64,000 nt of DNA from Leucosporidium creatinivorum (taxonomy: Eukaryota > Basidiomycota > Microbotryomycetes > Leucosporidiales > Leucosporidiaceae): NCBI GenBank assembly GCA_001600635.1, contig BCKL01000002.1:1513216-1577215 (forward strand), written 5' to 3'. Made by a program: the position numbers and the translations under genes. A model generated the notes under the pieces. That model did not search any database, had not been told where the DNA came from, and was given only the letters and a program-made list of their open reading frames with translations. Below are positions 11,914 through 22,769 of this stretch, piece after piece. Each line of letters opens with the position of its first letter. The first letter of the stretch is position 1.

Positions 11914-12904
11914 TCAGGCTCTACTTTTAGTCTTATTCTTATCCTGGTCCCCTCCCACCATCATCCCAGCAAGCACCAGCGCGCCCAAGAAGACGAAAAT
12001 GACCTGCAGAAAGCACGAAGTGAGCTCCCCGACCAAACGCAGCGAACGCCGAGCCTGAGAAGATGGCCTCATCGGGACTCACCTGCGCGCTTCGCACCGT
12101 CGACGAGTCATTGATCAACCGACTCTCCTCTTCTGCCTTGGCTCCAAAGATCGCTGCACCCTTGTTGGAAAGGTTGCTGTGACCGTGTCGGTGCTGAGCC
12201 GCCGCTCGCGACCGAGCCATCGCATCTCGGTTGGCGAAAGTACGGAAGTGGTCGTCCGCCGACCGCCCTTGGTTTGCCTCCTTCCTCTGTGCGAATGGAT
12301 CCGCTCGGTGGATGGGCTGAGGTCCTGAGCGCCGAGCAGGATGCTGCCAGGCGTAGTTGGCTCGCTGCCGCCGAGCGTCGTTCTCGCCATTACTCCAGGC
12401 CGCTCCTGCACCTCCTGTGTAGCGAGATCCTGGCGAATTCTCGGGACCAGCATGCGTGTACCGTGGTCGCCGGCCGTGATGGTCGCCCGAGACGGCGTCG
12501 TAGTGTCGCCTCCGCTTGTCGTCCGAGAGGGTCGCGTAGGATTCTGAGATGGACTGGAAGCGAGCAGTGCGCGTCTCCTGCGTATCTGTTGATGATGTAG
12601 ACGGCGCGTCGGGGTGGTAGGTCCTAGAGAGCTGCAGCGCGACGAGTAAAGGTCAGCTCACCCTTCGAGCAGCAGCAGCTCGGTTCTTGCACTCTCTTAC
12701 CTCGTAAAACTTCTCCTTGATCTCCTTCTTGGATGCACTCTTTCCTACTCCCAGCACAGCGTAGTGATCCTGCTCTGCAGCCTGGCGAAACCCGCTCGTG
12801 GTGAAATGACGAGGTCGTGCGTTGAGAATCGAGGTGTGCGGCGGCGGTCGAGGTGGAAGAGCAGCAGCAGGACGCTTGCAAGTGAATAATGAAGGTGCTC
12901 GCAT
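11914..12904 (-). CDS. Mitochondrial-type J-domain (DnaJ/Hsp40) protein with C-terminal membrane segment
   Basis: Exons 12904-12701, 12631-12083 and 12003-11914 join in frame to 280 residues. The N-terminus is Arg/Ser/Pro-rich without acids, like a mitochondrial presequence, and contains RHFTTSGF. The J domain follows (about residues 45-110): DHYAVLGVGKSASKKEIKE, then LSRTYHPDAP, with the HPD tripeptide that stimulates Hsp70 ATPase. The middle is His/Arg/Gln-rich and disordered. The last exon encodes one hydrophobic helix (VIFVFLGALVLAGMM) and a short charged tail. There is no Gly/Phe or zinc-finger region, so it is a class C J protein. I chose M at 12904; an in-frame M at 13042 would add 46 residues. 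The presequence and anchor suggest an inner-membrane Hsp70 partner (inference). Confidence 0.85.
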
Positions 12905-13305
12905 GCTGAGCCGAGCTGTCGAGAGGTGGAAGGCGAAGCGAGCGAGGGGGCAGAGGGAGAACACCCAAGATGCAACTCGAGAGGAAGTGAAGCAGGAGAG
13001 GGAGGGAGAGGGGGCTCTGGCAAGGTGGTCGAACAGCTGCAAAGGTTTTGAGCTGCTGTACAGATTTATCTCGGGTTAAGCCGGTGTGCTGCAGGAGCCG
13101 CATCAGCACCGAGAGCATCGCCGAGCAGGTCGCGATCGCATTTCGGGCTTCTGATTGAGCCGGTCTTCGCTAGTCGCCTAAACCTCCTGATGCAAGCAAC
13201 ATCGCTCAACGGCAGTAAGTTTCGTACATGTGACTCCTGCGGTCGCGTTGTGAAGCGTAGAAGGGCGAAGCGAAGAGCTTCGGCGCCGCGGCCGACTGGC
13301 GACTG
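12905..13305. other. Upstream region of the J-protein gene
   Basis: About 400 bp between the J-protein start and the inverted ABC relic. It contains purine-rich runs and no coding signal I can support beyond a possible N-terminal extension of the J protein. Confidence 0.4.
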
Positions 13306-14316
13306 GGCGTGGTGCAGTCTCGCAGCTCCCGCTCTGGTCGAGCTGGATGTACCACCTCAGTGAGCAGTCGTTTCATGTCTTCGCTCCTTCCTGCCCCGAC
13401 TCGGCGGAAGCAGAGGGACCGGCAGATCAAGCCGAGCACAGTGAAGGATAGCTACTGACTACCACTCTTTCACTCCTCCCTGTACATTCGAAAACCCTTT
13501 ACAGCTCCCTTCACGTAAGTCAATACACCTCCAGAGCGACCTCTGGGGGTCCTTTGCCTCGCAACGGGTCGCCGAACGATCGCCGAAGCTTCGTTCTGCT
13601 CGCTAACACGCTCCCATCTCCCCTTTCACCGCACAGGTACCTCATTGAGGGACTCCTCGTCAACGCCATGGGAGGAACCAGCGTCACTTGCGGCATGAAC
13701 GAATTCCAAATCGTCGTCCCTCCCGCCGGCCAGCAGTGTGTCGAGTTCCTCAGCGCCTACACCTCGTCGGTTGCTGGATACGCTCAAGTACTCGACAATG
13801 GAGACTGTGGATATTGTACTGTACGGCGCTCCGTTCTCTGTGACCTCGGCTGTCGGTTCTCGGCGCTGACCCTTCTCGGCATTCCCCCTCGAATAGTACG
13901 CCAACGGCGACCAGTTCCTCGGCGCGCTCGGCATGTCCTTCAGCAACCGCTGGCGCGACGTAGGGCTCATGTGCGCGTACATCCTCTTCAACGTGTTCGC
14001 CGTCTTCGCTTGCACCTATTTATATACTTGGTCAGTCCTCGATCCTTCGCCGAGCTCGTCTCTCTCGTTCCGTCGCCTTGTACTTACACTCCCTCTGCTT
14101 GCTTCTCACACAACAGTACTCGATCTTCGACTGGAGCAAGCTCAGCTTCAAGAAGACGAAGAAGAGCAAGGCTTAATCTCGCTCGGCCCTCCCGCTTTCG
14201 CCTTTCAGACACTTCCCACTACTCTGCCCCCTCTGCGTGCCCTCCCTTCCTAATTAGCTCAAAACCGAACCCCTTAGTAGACACTTAACAAGAGAAGAGC
14301 TTGACCAGCTCCCTGT
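13306..14316 (+). pseudogene. Inverted partial copy of the ABC transporter 3' end
   Basis: This is the reverse complement of about 4690-5690: the last exons and introns of the PDR transporter plus its 3' flank, with no promoter, NBDs or start. It retains introns, so it arose by DNA duplication, not from mRNA. Disabling changes are visible: small deletions at about 13316 and 13331, an 8-base insertion in the ACCTACTTGG block near 14018 that shifts the frame before the last intron, and loss of the CTGAC branch site in that intron (now CTTAC). The stop is TAA instead of TGA. Between these lesions the copy is almost identical to the gene, so the event is recent or the arms are being homogenised. 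Confidence 0.88.
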
Positions 14317-14535
14317 CAATCCAGCCAGCAGCGAAATTCAGCCTCGGCGAAGAGACCCCCTCTCTCGACCATCTTTGCCCTTCGCTATTCACCCCCAATG
14401 ACTCGACTACAGCTCTTGTCCGCCGCAATATCCGATTTAATCGGCGAGCCAGCCGGTACAGTAGCCAAGTCGGTACACCCCGCACACGCCATCCAACCTC
14501 GGCGGAGCAGCCCAAGTCAGCTCTCTCCCTCATTC

Positions 14536-15868
14536 ATGGCCTTTCGCTTCTTCGCTTCCACCTCTTCGCGTCTCTCACTTCGACACATGTCTACTCAACG
14601 CGGAAACAAGTTCACCTCGTTTGCTGAGCAGCAGTTTGGCGCCTCTGGCAGCAGCGGTAAGCTTCTTAACGCTTGCGTCGTCGTCCCCACTCCATTTCGA
14701 GCGAGAGGGTTGGGGGAGAATCTGGCTTGTTGGGAGCTGGGGCAGCTCGAGAAGCTTTCTTGTAGCTCTGTAGGCTGATCCATCTTCATCTGCAGGACTG
14801 TACGACCGTGCTCGCCCTTCTTATCCTCTCGAAGCTCGCGAGGCCATCTACGCTCAACTTCCGCCTCACGCTACAGCTGTCGAGCTCGGGAGCGGTACCG
14901 GAATTTTCTCCCGTTTGCTGCTCGCCGATGGTGGTGGAAAGCTCGAGAAGCTCATCAGCACGGAGCCATCCGCCGGCATGAGGGAGGGATGGTCCAAGGC
15001 GCTCGCTGAGATGAAGGACAGGGATGAGAGCGTGCACTTCGAGATTGTGGATGGGCTGTTTGATAAGATTCCTGTAGCAGATGCTTCAGCCGACCTGGTC
15101 GTTGTCGCGCAAGGTGAGCCCGCTTTCCGCTGAACGTCGGCGCGTGCCTCGCTATCCTAACTGACCTTTCGTTCGCACTCACCACGCCCACCCTCCACCT
15201 GACGCTACTCGCCTCTTTAACCTTCTCTGCACCGTCTCCTCCCCTCGGCAGCCTTCCATTGGGTCGGCCACGATGGATCAAGCGCCATCGCCGAGATTGC
15301 TCGTGTGCTCAAGCCTGGAGGAGTCGCCATCTTCATTTGGAACTTGGAAGATCGAGAGCAAGATTGGGTAGCCAAGCTGAGGGACTTGTACGAGATCCAC
15401 GAGGCTGGTGAGCCCTTCCTTCCTCGGCCCTCCCTCATCCAGTGCGCTCGCTAATCTTGCCATGTCTATAGGTACCCCTCAATATCGACTGGGCTACTGG
15501 AAGAGCATCTACGACGCTCCCGTCTACCAGGCCAACTTTGATCCGTTCGAGAAGTCCGAGTACCGCCGCTCGCTTCCCACCAACGAGGATCTCGTCGTCG
15601 ACCGGGTGCTCTCCAAGAGCTACATCACCGCACTGGATGAGAAGACCAAGAAGGAGCTGTCGGACAAGGTGCGGGAGGTGGTGAAGAAGGCTGAGGATAA
15701 GGTGTGGATCGACGAGAGCTCGGGGACATTTGGTGAGTTTATCGCTGTTCGGCGCTCGAATTGCGCTCTCAGCGAGTCGCGAGGATTGCTGCTGACCTCG
15801 CTTGGCGATCTACAGAATACCCCTACGTCACCGACTTGTTCTTGATGAAGAAGAAGACTCAAGTTTAG
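14536..15868 (+). CDS. SAM-dependent class I methyltransferase (yeast Crg1/Tmt1-like)
   Basis: Five exons (14536-14656, 14796-15113, 15252-15407, 15472-15732, 15816-15868) join in frame to 302 residues. The Rossmann-type methyltransferase signature is clear. Motif I is VELGSGTGIFS, followed by an acidic residue in STEPSAGM (SAM ribose contact). Then come the post-motif DASADLVVVAQAFHWV and RVLKPGGVAIFIWN. This set resembles the yeast trans-aconitate / cantharidin-resistance methyltransferases (family knowledge); the substrate here is not determined. The N-terminus MAFRFFASTSSRLSLRHMS could target mitochondria, with an internal Met at MSTQRGN as an alternative cytosolic start. The protein ends KKKTQV. 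Confidence 0.88.
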
Positions 15869-15904
15869 AGTAATAGAGATCGCAACAATGATTTATTTGG
15901 TCCA

Positions 15905-16366
15905 TCAAGGGTCTGCTGGCTGCAGCAGTCGAGTCGAGATCAAGCAAAGAGAGCTATCCAACTTCTTGAGCCCCTCCGAGGCCGCTCGACTGCTTTCGAA
16001 AGCTGAGAAGCTCTGTCGGGCGAGAGAGCGAGCAAGGGACGGCGTTGAGAACCGGCGACGTTGCAGAGATACACGCGAGCCTGGAAGATGACTGGGGTCA
16101 GCTTGTAGGACCTCCATCAAAGAGCGACTCCGCTCACCAATGCTACAGACGCTATCGCGCTCCAAGCTCGGAGCCAGCTCCACCGCAGGGTTTCCGTTGA
16201 GCGGCGAGCTGGGGAAGCTGTATCCCATTTGAGGTGGTCTCATGCGCAGGCAGAGGAGACCCATGAGCTCGGTGACGTCTTGAGAAAGCGAGCGAGGGTC
16301 GATCGAGGGTTGTAGATGAGGTGAGATGCCCGACCGTCGACCGAGCGCGAGGTGGACGCGACCGAG
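15905..16366 (-). CDS. Unresolved exon-like open frame downstream of ATG10
   Basis: A reverse-strand open frame begins right after a good acceptor (branch CTGAC, then CTCCAG) at 16366 and runs to a stop at 15905. It contains a possible further intron with a GTGAGC donor and a CTGAC branch. The peptide is Pro/Ser/Leu-rich with no recognised domain, for example DVTELMGLLCLRMRPPQM. I found no upstream exon with a start that joins in frame, so this may be a 3' exon of an unmodelled small gene or non-coding. Confidence 0.25.
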   Translation of the reverse strand, partial: LGRVHLALGRRSGISPHLQPSIDPRSLSQDVTELMGLLCLRMRPPQMGYSFPSSPLNGNPAVELAPSLERDSVCSIGERSRSLMEVLQADPSHLPGSRVSLQRRRFSTPSLARSLARQSFSAFESSRAASEGLKKLDSSLCLISTRLLQPADP

Positions 16367-16450
16367 CTGGAGACGTGGAGGAGAGGTCAGCAAGGCATCG
16401 GGGCGCGGTCAGGAGGACGTACAGTGGTTCTGAACTATATCGCACCCTCA

Positions 16451-17308
16451 TCACCGCCTCAGATCCACCACACTCCCCACAACCATCAACCAGCTCTCCA
16501 ACCACCTTCCTCTCCAGCCGTCGCCCTCACCAGCTCCATCGCCCTCCTTCTCCACACTGCCTAACACATCCTTCATGATCGCCTTCGTCTCGCAGGGATG
16601 CAAGAACCATGCTGGAGTGCCGAGGGTCGGGTGCTCGCCTTGCGAGAGAAAGGGGAAGGGAGGAGCGGGGTCGGTCGGCGCTGATGGAGAGGTCGGAGAG
16701 GGCGGAGAGAGGGTGCTGAAGGGGTAGAGGGAGGGATTCCGAGTTTGGAAAATGGTGGAGTGGAGGAGTTGGTCTAGAGTGAGGGGGGAGCCGGCTGCGA
16801 AAGGAGAAGAGGCTCAGCGGAAGCTCGGTTGTAGCTTAATGAAAGCAACTTGCAGGTCGAATGCGCCGAGAAGTATAGTACTGGTACACGGAACGTCGGG
16901 GAAAGGCAGATGTAGAGATTCACGATGCAGCGCTCGTCCGAGAGACGAGCGGAAGGGACTGCGAGCGCCGAACTGTCCTCTTCCTCTACGACTGGTGATC
17001 CAGCGAGCTCCGAATCATCCTCTGACTCGCCAAGATCCTTGCTATGCGTCGAACGGACTACACCGAGTCGTTCGAGGTAGCCAAAGCCTGGTAAAAGCTG
17101 CGACGCGTTGCTTGTTAGCTCTCGCTGATCTCGTGGATATTCTGGAGAGCAGGCTACTCACCCTATGCTCCTTCCATTCCCATCCCTGCTTCAACAGATG
17201 CGCTCCCAGCTCCTGCTCTTCCTCCTTCGCTCCAGTGCGCGCGTGGAGCATCTCCCGAGCAGCCTGGTCGAAATCTCGCCTGGTGAGGTGCAGGGGCGCG
17301 TCAGGCAT
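16451..17308 (-). CDS. ATG10: Autophagy E2-like enzyme Atg10
   Basis: Exons 17308-17162, 17097-16854 and 16794-16451 join in frame to 244 residues. Atg10 is the E2-like enzyme that transfers Atg12 to Atg5 in autophagosome formation. Family hallmarks are present in order: LTRRDFDQAA near the N-terminus, W-rich WEWKEH, GYLERLGVV, SPTFRVPVLYF, then HPTLGTPAWFLHPCET, which carries the catalytic Cys in HPC-x-T. The protein ends WLESWLMVVGSVVDLRR, as Atg10 proteins do. An acidic loop (ESEDDSELAG) lies between the core strands. The second intron, 16795-16853, starts with GCAAGT, a GC-AG intron; it is the junction that keeps frame between YFSAHST and the LDQLLHSTIF segment. Confidence 0.9.
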
Positions 17309-17507
17309 CTCTGTACAGCTTTATTGGTGCAAGTTGTAGTGTATGCTGCTTAGTCCCGCGATTGGCGGGGGCCCGGGACGAGACGAGCCCGGAAGAGAGG
17401 GCGGCTACGAGAGGGGACCGGAGCGGGCGAGGGGGAAGGGAGGTGGGCCAGAGCGAGAGCTCGAGTTGAAGCTTGGCTCTGCACTCATCAGTTCTCGTTC
17501 ATCAATC

Positions 17508-19683
17508 AGTGAGTATATCGAGCTACAGCTGCTGTAGTATAGGCTGACCGCCCCGGCTGTACAGTGTCTACTCACCCCGTCACCCAATACATCTCGCCCA
17601 GGTCAGTCTGCGCCTCCCCATTGTCCGGCTGGTTCGGCTCAGCTCACGCTTGTCTCATCACCTACAGTGCATGGGCTCTTGTCGAGGACAAATTCTCCCC
17701 CTTCGCCAAGGAGACTCTCACCAAGCTCTGCAAGTTCGTAGAGGTGCGCTGCCCCACTTCGCTCTTCTCGTTGGGCTCCGCTAACTCGGCTTCTTCTTCC
17801 TACCGTCACAGGAGGACTGCATTCCCGCCGAGAACGTCTTCCACGCTCAGGTCTCCACCGACCCCAAGCTCCGCTGGAAGACCTACCCCGCCGTCATCGA
17901 GACGCTCAAGTCCAAGGCTCGCTCCCTTGGCTTGTGGAACCTCTTCTTGTCCAAGGAGCACTACCCTGATGTCGGAGTTGCTCTCACCAACTTGGAGTAC
18001 GCCACCATGGCCGAGATTATGGGCAGGGTGAGTCTCGGGGTTGGGCTTCGGCGACGGCATCGAGCTGATTCCGTTCTCTTCTGCAGGCTCCTCGTGTCGC
18101 TCCCGAGGCTTGCAACTGCTCTGCTCCCGACACGGGAAACATGGGTGAGTGTTTGAGCTTCTCGCGATGGCTTAGAACCCCGCTGACAACTCGCTTCGGT
18201 CTCGCCGAGCAGAGGTCCTCGCTCGCTACGGTACTCAGGCTCAGAAGGACAAGTGGCTCAAGCCCCTCCTCGAGGGAAAGACCCGCTCTTCCTTCGCCAT
18301 GACCGAGAAGGGTGTTGCTTCGTCTGAGTGAGTCCTTGTCTTTCTCCTTTCGCCCGAGCGCGATCGCTAACGGCAACCGAATCTCAAAAGCGCCACCAAC
18401 ATTAAGACCTCGATCCGCAAGGAGGGCAACGAGATTGTCATCAACGGTCACAAGTGGTGGATCTCGGGTGCTGGAGATCCTAGGAATGCCGTCCACCTCG
18501 TCATGGGCAAGAGGTGAGCTCGGTCGACCTTCTCCGCCGTCGCCGAAGCTGATCCCCTCGCTCGTCGTCTAACAGCGATCCCTCGGCCGGCAAGCACCAG
18601 CAGCAGAGTATTGTCATCGTCCCTAGCAACGCCAAGGGAGTCACCCTCGTCCGTCCTATGCAAGTGGTGAGTCTTCTCCCTCGTCCTCGCCTCTCTTCGC
18701 CGAGCTGACTTAGATTACTGCAGTTCGGCTACGATGACGCGCCCGAGGGTCACTACGAGGTCATCTACGACAACGTCCGCGTTCCCCTTGACTGCATGAT
18801 TGGCGGCTGGGGACGTGGATTCGAGATCATCCAGGGTCGTCTCGGTCCTGGACGTATTCACCATTGGTTCGTCTGCTCTTCTCCTCCTTCTTCTTCGCCC
18901 TCTTCGCTGACGTTGATAACGCTCAAATAGCATGCGCTCCATTGGAATCGCCTCCCGCGCTCTCGAGCTCATGCTCCTCCGCGTGACCGACCCCGTCCGA
19001 GTGACCTTCGGCAAGGCCTTCTACGAGCATGGAACCATCATTGCGGGCATTGCGCAGAGTAGGATGGAGATTGATCAGGCTAGGCTATTGGTGTTGAGTG
19101 CGGCGCTCCAGGTGAGTCCCTCCGAACGACTCTAGCTGAGGAAGCAAGCTGACGGGACTCGGCGAACAGATTGATCTCGTTCGCGCTAAGGGTGCCATGA
19201 AGGACATTGGAATGGCCAAGGTGTGTCCTCTTACTCTTCCTCGCTTCTTCAAGCCTTGCTGACCCTCCACTTCTCTTCAGGCCATCGTCCCCAGGATGGT
19301 CGGCGAGGTCATCGACCGAGCGATGCAAGTCCATGGAGCCGAGGGTATCTGCCGTACGTCTTCGTCCTCTCACACTTTCCCAAGACTCCCTCACTAACGC
19401 TCTACCTCTACTCGACCACAGAGGACACCCCCCTCGCCTCTCTTTGGGCGGGCATCCGCACCCTCCGCTTCGCCGATGGACCCGACGAGGTTCACATTCA
19501 GCAGAGTTCGTCTTCTGCTCTTCTCTTCTCACCGCACACAGCTCGCTAACGCTTCGCTCTCGCCCAACAGTCGGCCTGCAAGAGCTCAAGAAGGCGCCCG
19601 CACTTCACATTGCCAAGGCCAAGAAGGAGGAGCGCGAGAAGGCCTTGTTCAAGAGCCAGGGCGTCAAGAGCAGTCATCTTTAG
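17508..19683 (+). CDS. Acyl-CoA dehydrogenase (ACAD10/11-like)
   Basis: An FAD-dependent acyl-CoA dehydrogenase, which introduces the alpha-beta double bond in fatty-acid beta-oxidation, in about a dozen exons. Visible motifs: [15 protein letters not shown] (flavin/substrate segment), [11 protein letters not shown], the mid-domain [12 protein letters not shown] and FDNVRVP-like block, [18 protein letters not shown], and the C-terminal [18 protein letters not shown]. The start codon appears to be split by an intron: A at 17508, GT donor at 17509, AG at 17563-17564, then TG at 17565. This gives [12 protein letters not shown]. An in-frame ATG at 17343 would instead add a Gly/Arg-rich leader of about 55 residues that looks non-coding. 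The end, [10 protein letters not shown], resembles a peroxisomal SKL-like tripeptide (SHL), which would fit peroxisomal oxidation; this is inference. Confidence 0.9.
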
Positions 19684-19915
19684 ATTGCACTCTCCTTGGT
19701 GTTCATTCTTGATGTGTAGTGAAATCTTAGCCGTTTATTCAGTGCTCAGTGCTCAGCGGGCGAGAGAAGCGAGAGCCGAGAGTTCGGCGAAGCTCTCCGT
19801 CTCTCAGTCGGGCTGCAAGGTCTGCACTGATTCATCGATTCATTTCGTTGCGTCCCCGATACTGATGGCACTGATAGCAAAGCACAAGCTTTAAGCCGGA
19901 CCTCGGCGCTCCCGC

Positions 19916-20444
19916 TCACTGCTTCGTCGTCCAGCCGGAGCCGTCCGACTTGGTGTAGGTCGCTCCTCCCGAGCCGTCGTTGTGGTAGGTCGAGCCGTCG
20001 GAGTTGGAGTAATAGTAGCTATTATCCTGGTTGCTATACTGAAATACAGAACGCCAGCGGTCAGCAGAGGAAAAGAAGGAGATGAAGCGTTCGCTCGGCG
20101 CAGAAAACGAGCACCGGGGAGGGGTACATAGGACTCACGTGGTAGGCGTTCGAGCTGGAGGCGGAGGAGCCGTAGTCACGCGAGTCGTAGGAGTTGCCTG
20201 CAAGTCGATTGGATGGTCAGCTGCAGAGTTGGAGGCCGAGGAAGTGAGGTGGGCCCGAGCTCACCCTGCGAGTTGGTGCCGCTCGAGGTGACGTTGTAGG
20301 AGTTTCCAAAGTTGTCTGTAGGGGAGTTCAGTAAGTGAGGCTCACTTCTGTAGCTGTAGGATGACAAGAGCGAGGGAGGGGAAAGAGGGAGAGAGAGGAG
20401 AAACGTGACTTGACGCGATTCTGGCCGTATTGAGCACGGGCCAT
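19916..20444 (-). CDS. Small Ser/Tyr/Asn/Gly-rich fungal protein of unknown function
   Basis: A short multi-exon gene read from ATG 20442-20444 to a stop at 19916-19918, giving about 95 residues. The order is MARAQYGQNRV, then NFGNSYNVTSSGTNSQG, NSYDSRDYGSS, and YSNQDNSYYYSNSDGSTYH, ending GSGWTTKQ. The repeated YSN-x-DGSTY and NSQG blocks match my memory of a small conserved but uncharacterised fungal protein family. The first junction is unclear: a direct splice breaks the frame, whereas an 8-nt micro-exon (CTACAGAA) with a very short second intron restores it. No signal peptide or membrane segment is seen. No function is claimed. Confidence 0.68.
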
Positions 20445-20608
20445 AGGGTACAAAGGTAGCAGGGCCAACCAATGAGCTACAGCGCATCATTTGAGACTGT
20501 TTTCACCTGCTCTACCATCGCCGAAACTCCTGAGCCTCCCAAGTCCGAGACGAGCTCAGCTCAACTCCGTCATCTGTTTGCTCTCCCGCCTTCCTCTCGC
20601 CCACAGCC

Positions 20609-22769
20609 ATGTCGACAGCACCGCCGCACGCCGAGCTCAGGAAGCGAGCAGTCACTACAGGACCTCAAGCTACAGAATCCCCTCCTACTCCCCCTTCGCC
20701 TCCTTCCCGCCCCTCCCTCTCCCGCACCCAGACGGGCGACCTACCGCAAGCGTTCGACCTCTCCAACGATGAGCCCTTGTTCTCCATGCCGTTGCTCGAC
20801 CTCTTGGTCATGGTCGACGCTCACTTGGAGCTGTGGACTCGCTCCCTCCGCAAGAAAGCCGCTCCCTGGCGCTCCAAAGCCGACAAGCTCGTAGAGGAGA
20901 GTCGCGAGAAGGCGCGCACCAAGCTCGAGGAGGCCAAGGCGAGGGTCAAGCTGCCGAGGGTCAACTCGGAGCAGTTCTTGACTTCGATGCTCGAGGATAG
21001 CGGCGTGAAGGATGTCCTGAGCCCGAAGGATAGGGAGAAGCTCGAGCGGAGGTACAAGGAGGTCAGGGAGAAGGCAAAGGATAGCTTGAAGAAGTTGAGC
21101 GTCAAATGGGAGGAAGAGTGAGTAGTATCTTCCTGCTAGGTTGCTGCTCTGCTGCAGCTGGGGGCTCGTTGCCGAGTCGTAGAGCTGACGTCGTTGTTGC
21201 GTTGACCGCTTTGCAGGAAGACTGTCCGTCTGCGTGACAAGGTGGGTTGTAGTGCAGTATGGTTCGAGAATATCGCTCACCTTATTGACCGCAACAGATC
21301 TCCTTCTTCTTCGGCGTGATGAATGTGCTCTGCAGCGCCCTCCTCCTCGGCTTCGCTCCTACCTACATTCCCCTCTACTACTCGGTACAAATGGCCGGGT
21401 TCCTCCCGCTACGTATCTACGCCTACAAGAAGCGCCTGTATCACTAGTGAGCCGTGATCGAGGGTTTGGGCGCTCTGACCGAACGCTGACCTCAGGCCCA
21501 CCTTCACAGCTTCCTGTTCGACCTGTAGGCTTTGTGAGCACCAGGTCCGCAGAGCGATTGCTGACGAGTTACATATCCTACAGTTGCTACGCGATCAACG
21601 CCCTCGTCCTCATCTATGTAAGCTTGCTCGCTTCTCATTCCGGACCGAGCCTTCGCTGACCTCGGCCGCGCGCTTATGAATAGATCTGGATCCTCCCTGG
21701 AAACACCTATCTCTTCGAGGCTTGCTACGGACTGACTCTCGGGACTTTGGGAACGTACGCTGTCTCTCAGCTTCCGTGCGAGACGCCGTGAGCTGACTCC
21801 TCGAACGAACAGAGCAATCGCCACATGGCGCAACTCTCTCGTCTTCCACTCCATTGACAAAGTCATCTCCCTCGCCATCCACATTTTCCCTCCCTTCGTC
21901 TTCACCACCATCGTCCACTTTTACCCAAATCCCGAGGTCCGCTACCCAGCTCTCGCCTCCCCGTCCCTCGGTATCAAAACCAAGCCCTGGAGGTCCATCG
22001 CCATCAACCTCGTCTTCTACCTCATCTGGCAGCTGTTGTACTTCCGCTATGTCATCGTCGCAAGGAAGGAGAAGATCAAGCAGGGGAGGGCGACGAGCTT
22101 CACCTTCATGATCAAGGATAAGAAGCGGTTGATTGGCAAGATTGCGGCCAAGGTGCCGGAACAGTGGAGGGAGGCTGCTTTCATGGTTAGTCTTGTCTCT
22201 TGCTCGTCCTCCGGTCTCGATAAAGGTGGGTCTCGGCGCTGACTCGCCCACTCGTTTGAACAGGGCGGCCAAGCTATCTACACTTTCGTCACCCTCCTCA
22301 TCCCCATCTTCTTCCTCTTCGACTCCAAGTTCTGGTCCTCCGTCTACCTCATCATCCTCTTCGGCGTGTCGGTCTGGAACGGAGGTGAGCTTTCGCCCTT
22401 CGCTGCTTGCCCTTGGAGAAGACCACTCGCTGACCCTTCTCTCGCTTCTTTCCTTCGCTCGCTCAATCAGCTTCATTCTACCTCGAAGTCTACGGCCGCA
22501 AGTTCGAAAAGGAGCTCCTCGCCCTGCGCAAAGAATTCGAGGAGCAGCAAGTCCAACTCTCCAAGTACGCCTCGCCCGCCAGTTCGGCCACTACCACCGG
22601 AGCAGGAGGACAGGAGATGTCCCGTGTGGCGAGTTTGGATGCGCTAGGAGAGGCCGAGAGCGAGGAGGAGAGGGAGGGAGAGAGCGAGGGCAGTGGGGAG
22701 GAGATTCGGAAGGAGGATGTCGAGGTTGGGGAGGAGAAGGGTTTTGGTGCGGTCGCTAAACCTGTGTAA
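20609..22769 (+). CDS. GPC1: Glycerophosphocholine acyltransferase
   Basis: A multi-pass membrane protein with the DUF2838 core of yeast Gpc1, which acylates glycerophosphocholine to lysophosphatidylcholine in phosphatidylcholine remodelling. Order: disordered Ser/Pro N-terminus, charged coiled-coil-like region (residues about 85-170), then hydrophobic segments: ISFFFGVMNVLCSALLLGFA, CYAINALVLIYIWILPGN, YGLTLGTLGTAIATWRNSLV, FHSIDKVISLAIHIFPP, NLVFYLIWQLLYF and AIYTFVTLLIPIFFLF. The conserved HSIDK, HIFPP and WRNS blocks support the family. The tail is acidic (Glu/Ser-rich) and ends AVAKPV. The start at 20609 gives MSTAPPHAELRKR. Seven or so short introns keep frame throughout. The ER location is family knowledge. 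Confidence 0.92.

Noticed and set aside
12115-12600. Forward-strand open frames opposite the J-protein gene
   Set aside because: They are antisense to the second exon of the J-protein gene, whose HPD motif and splice sites fix the coding strand.
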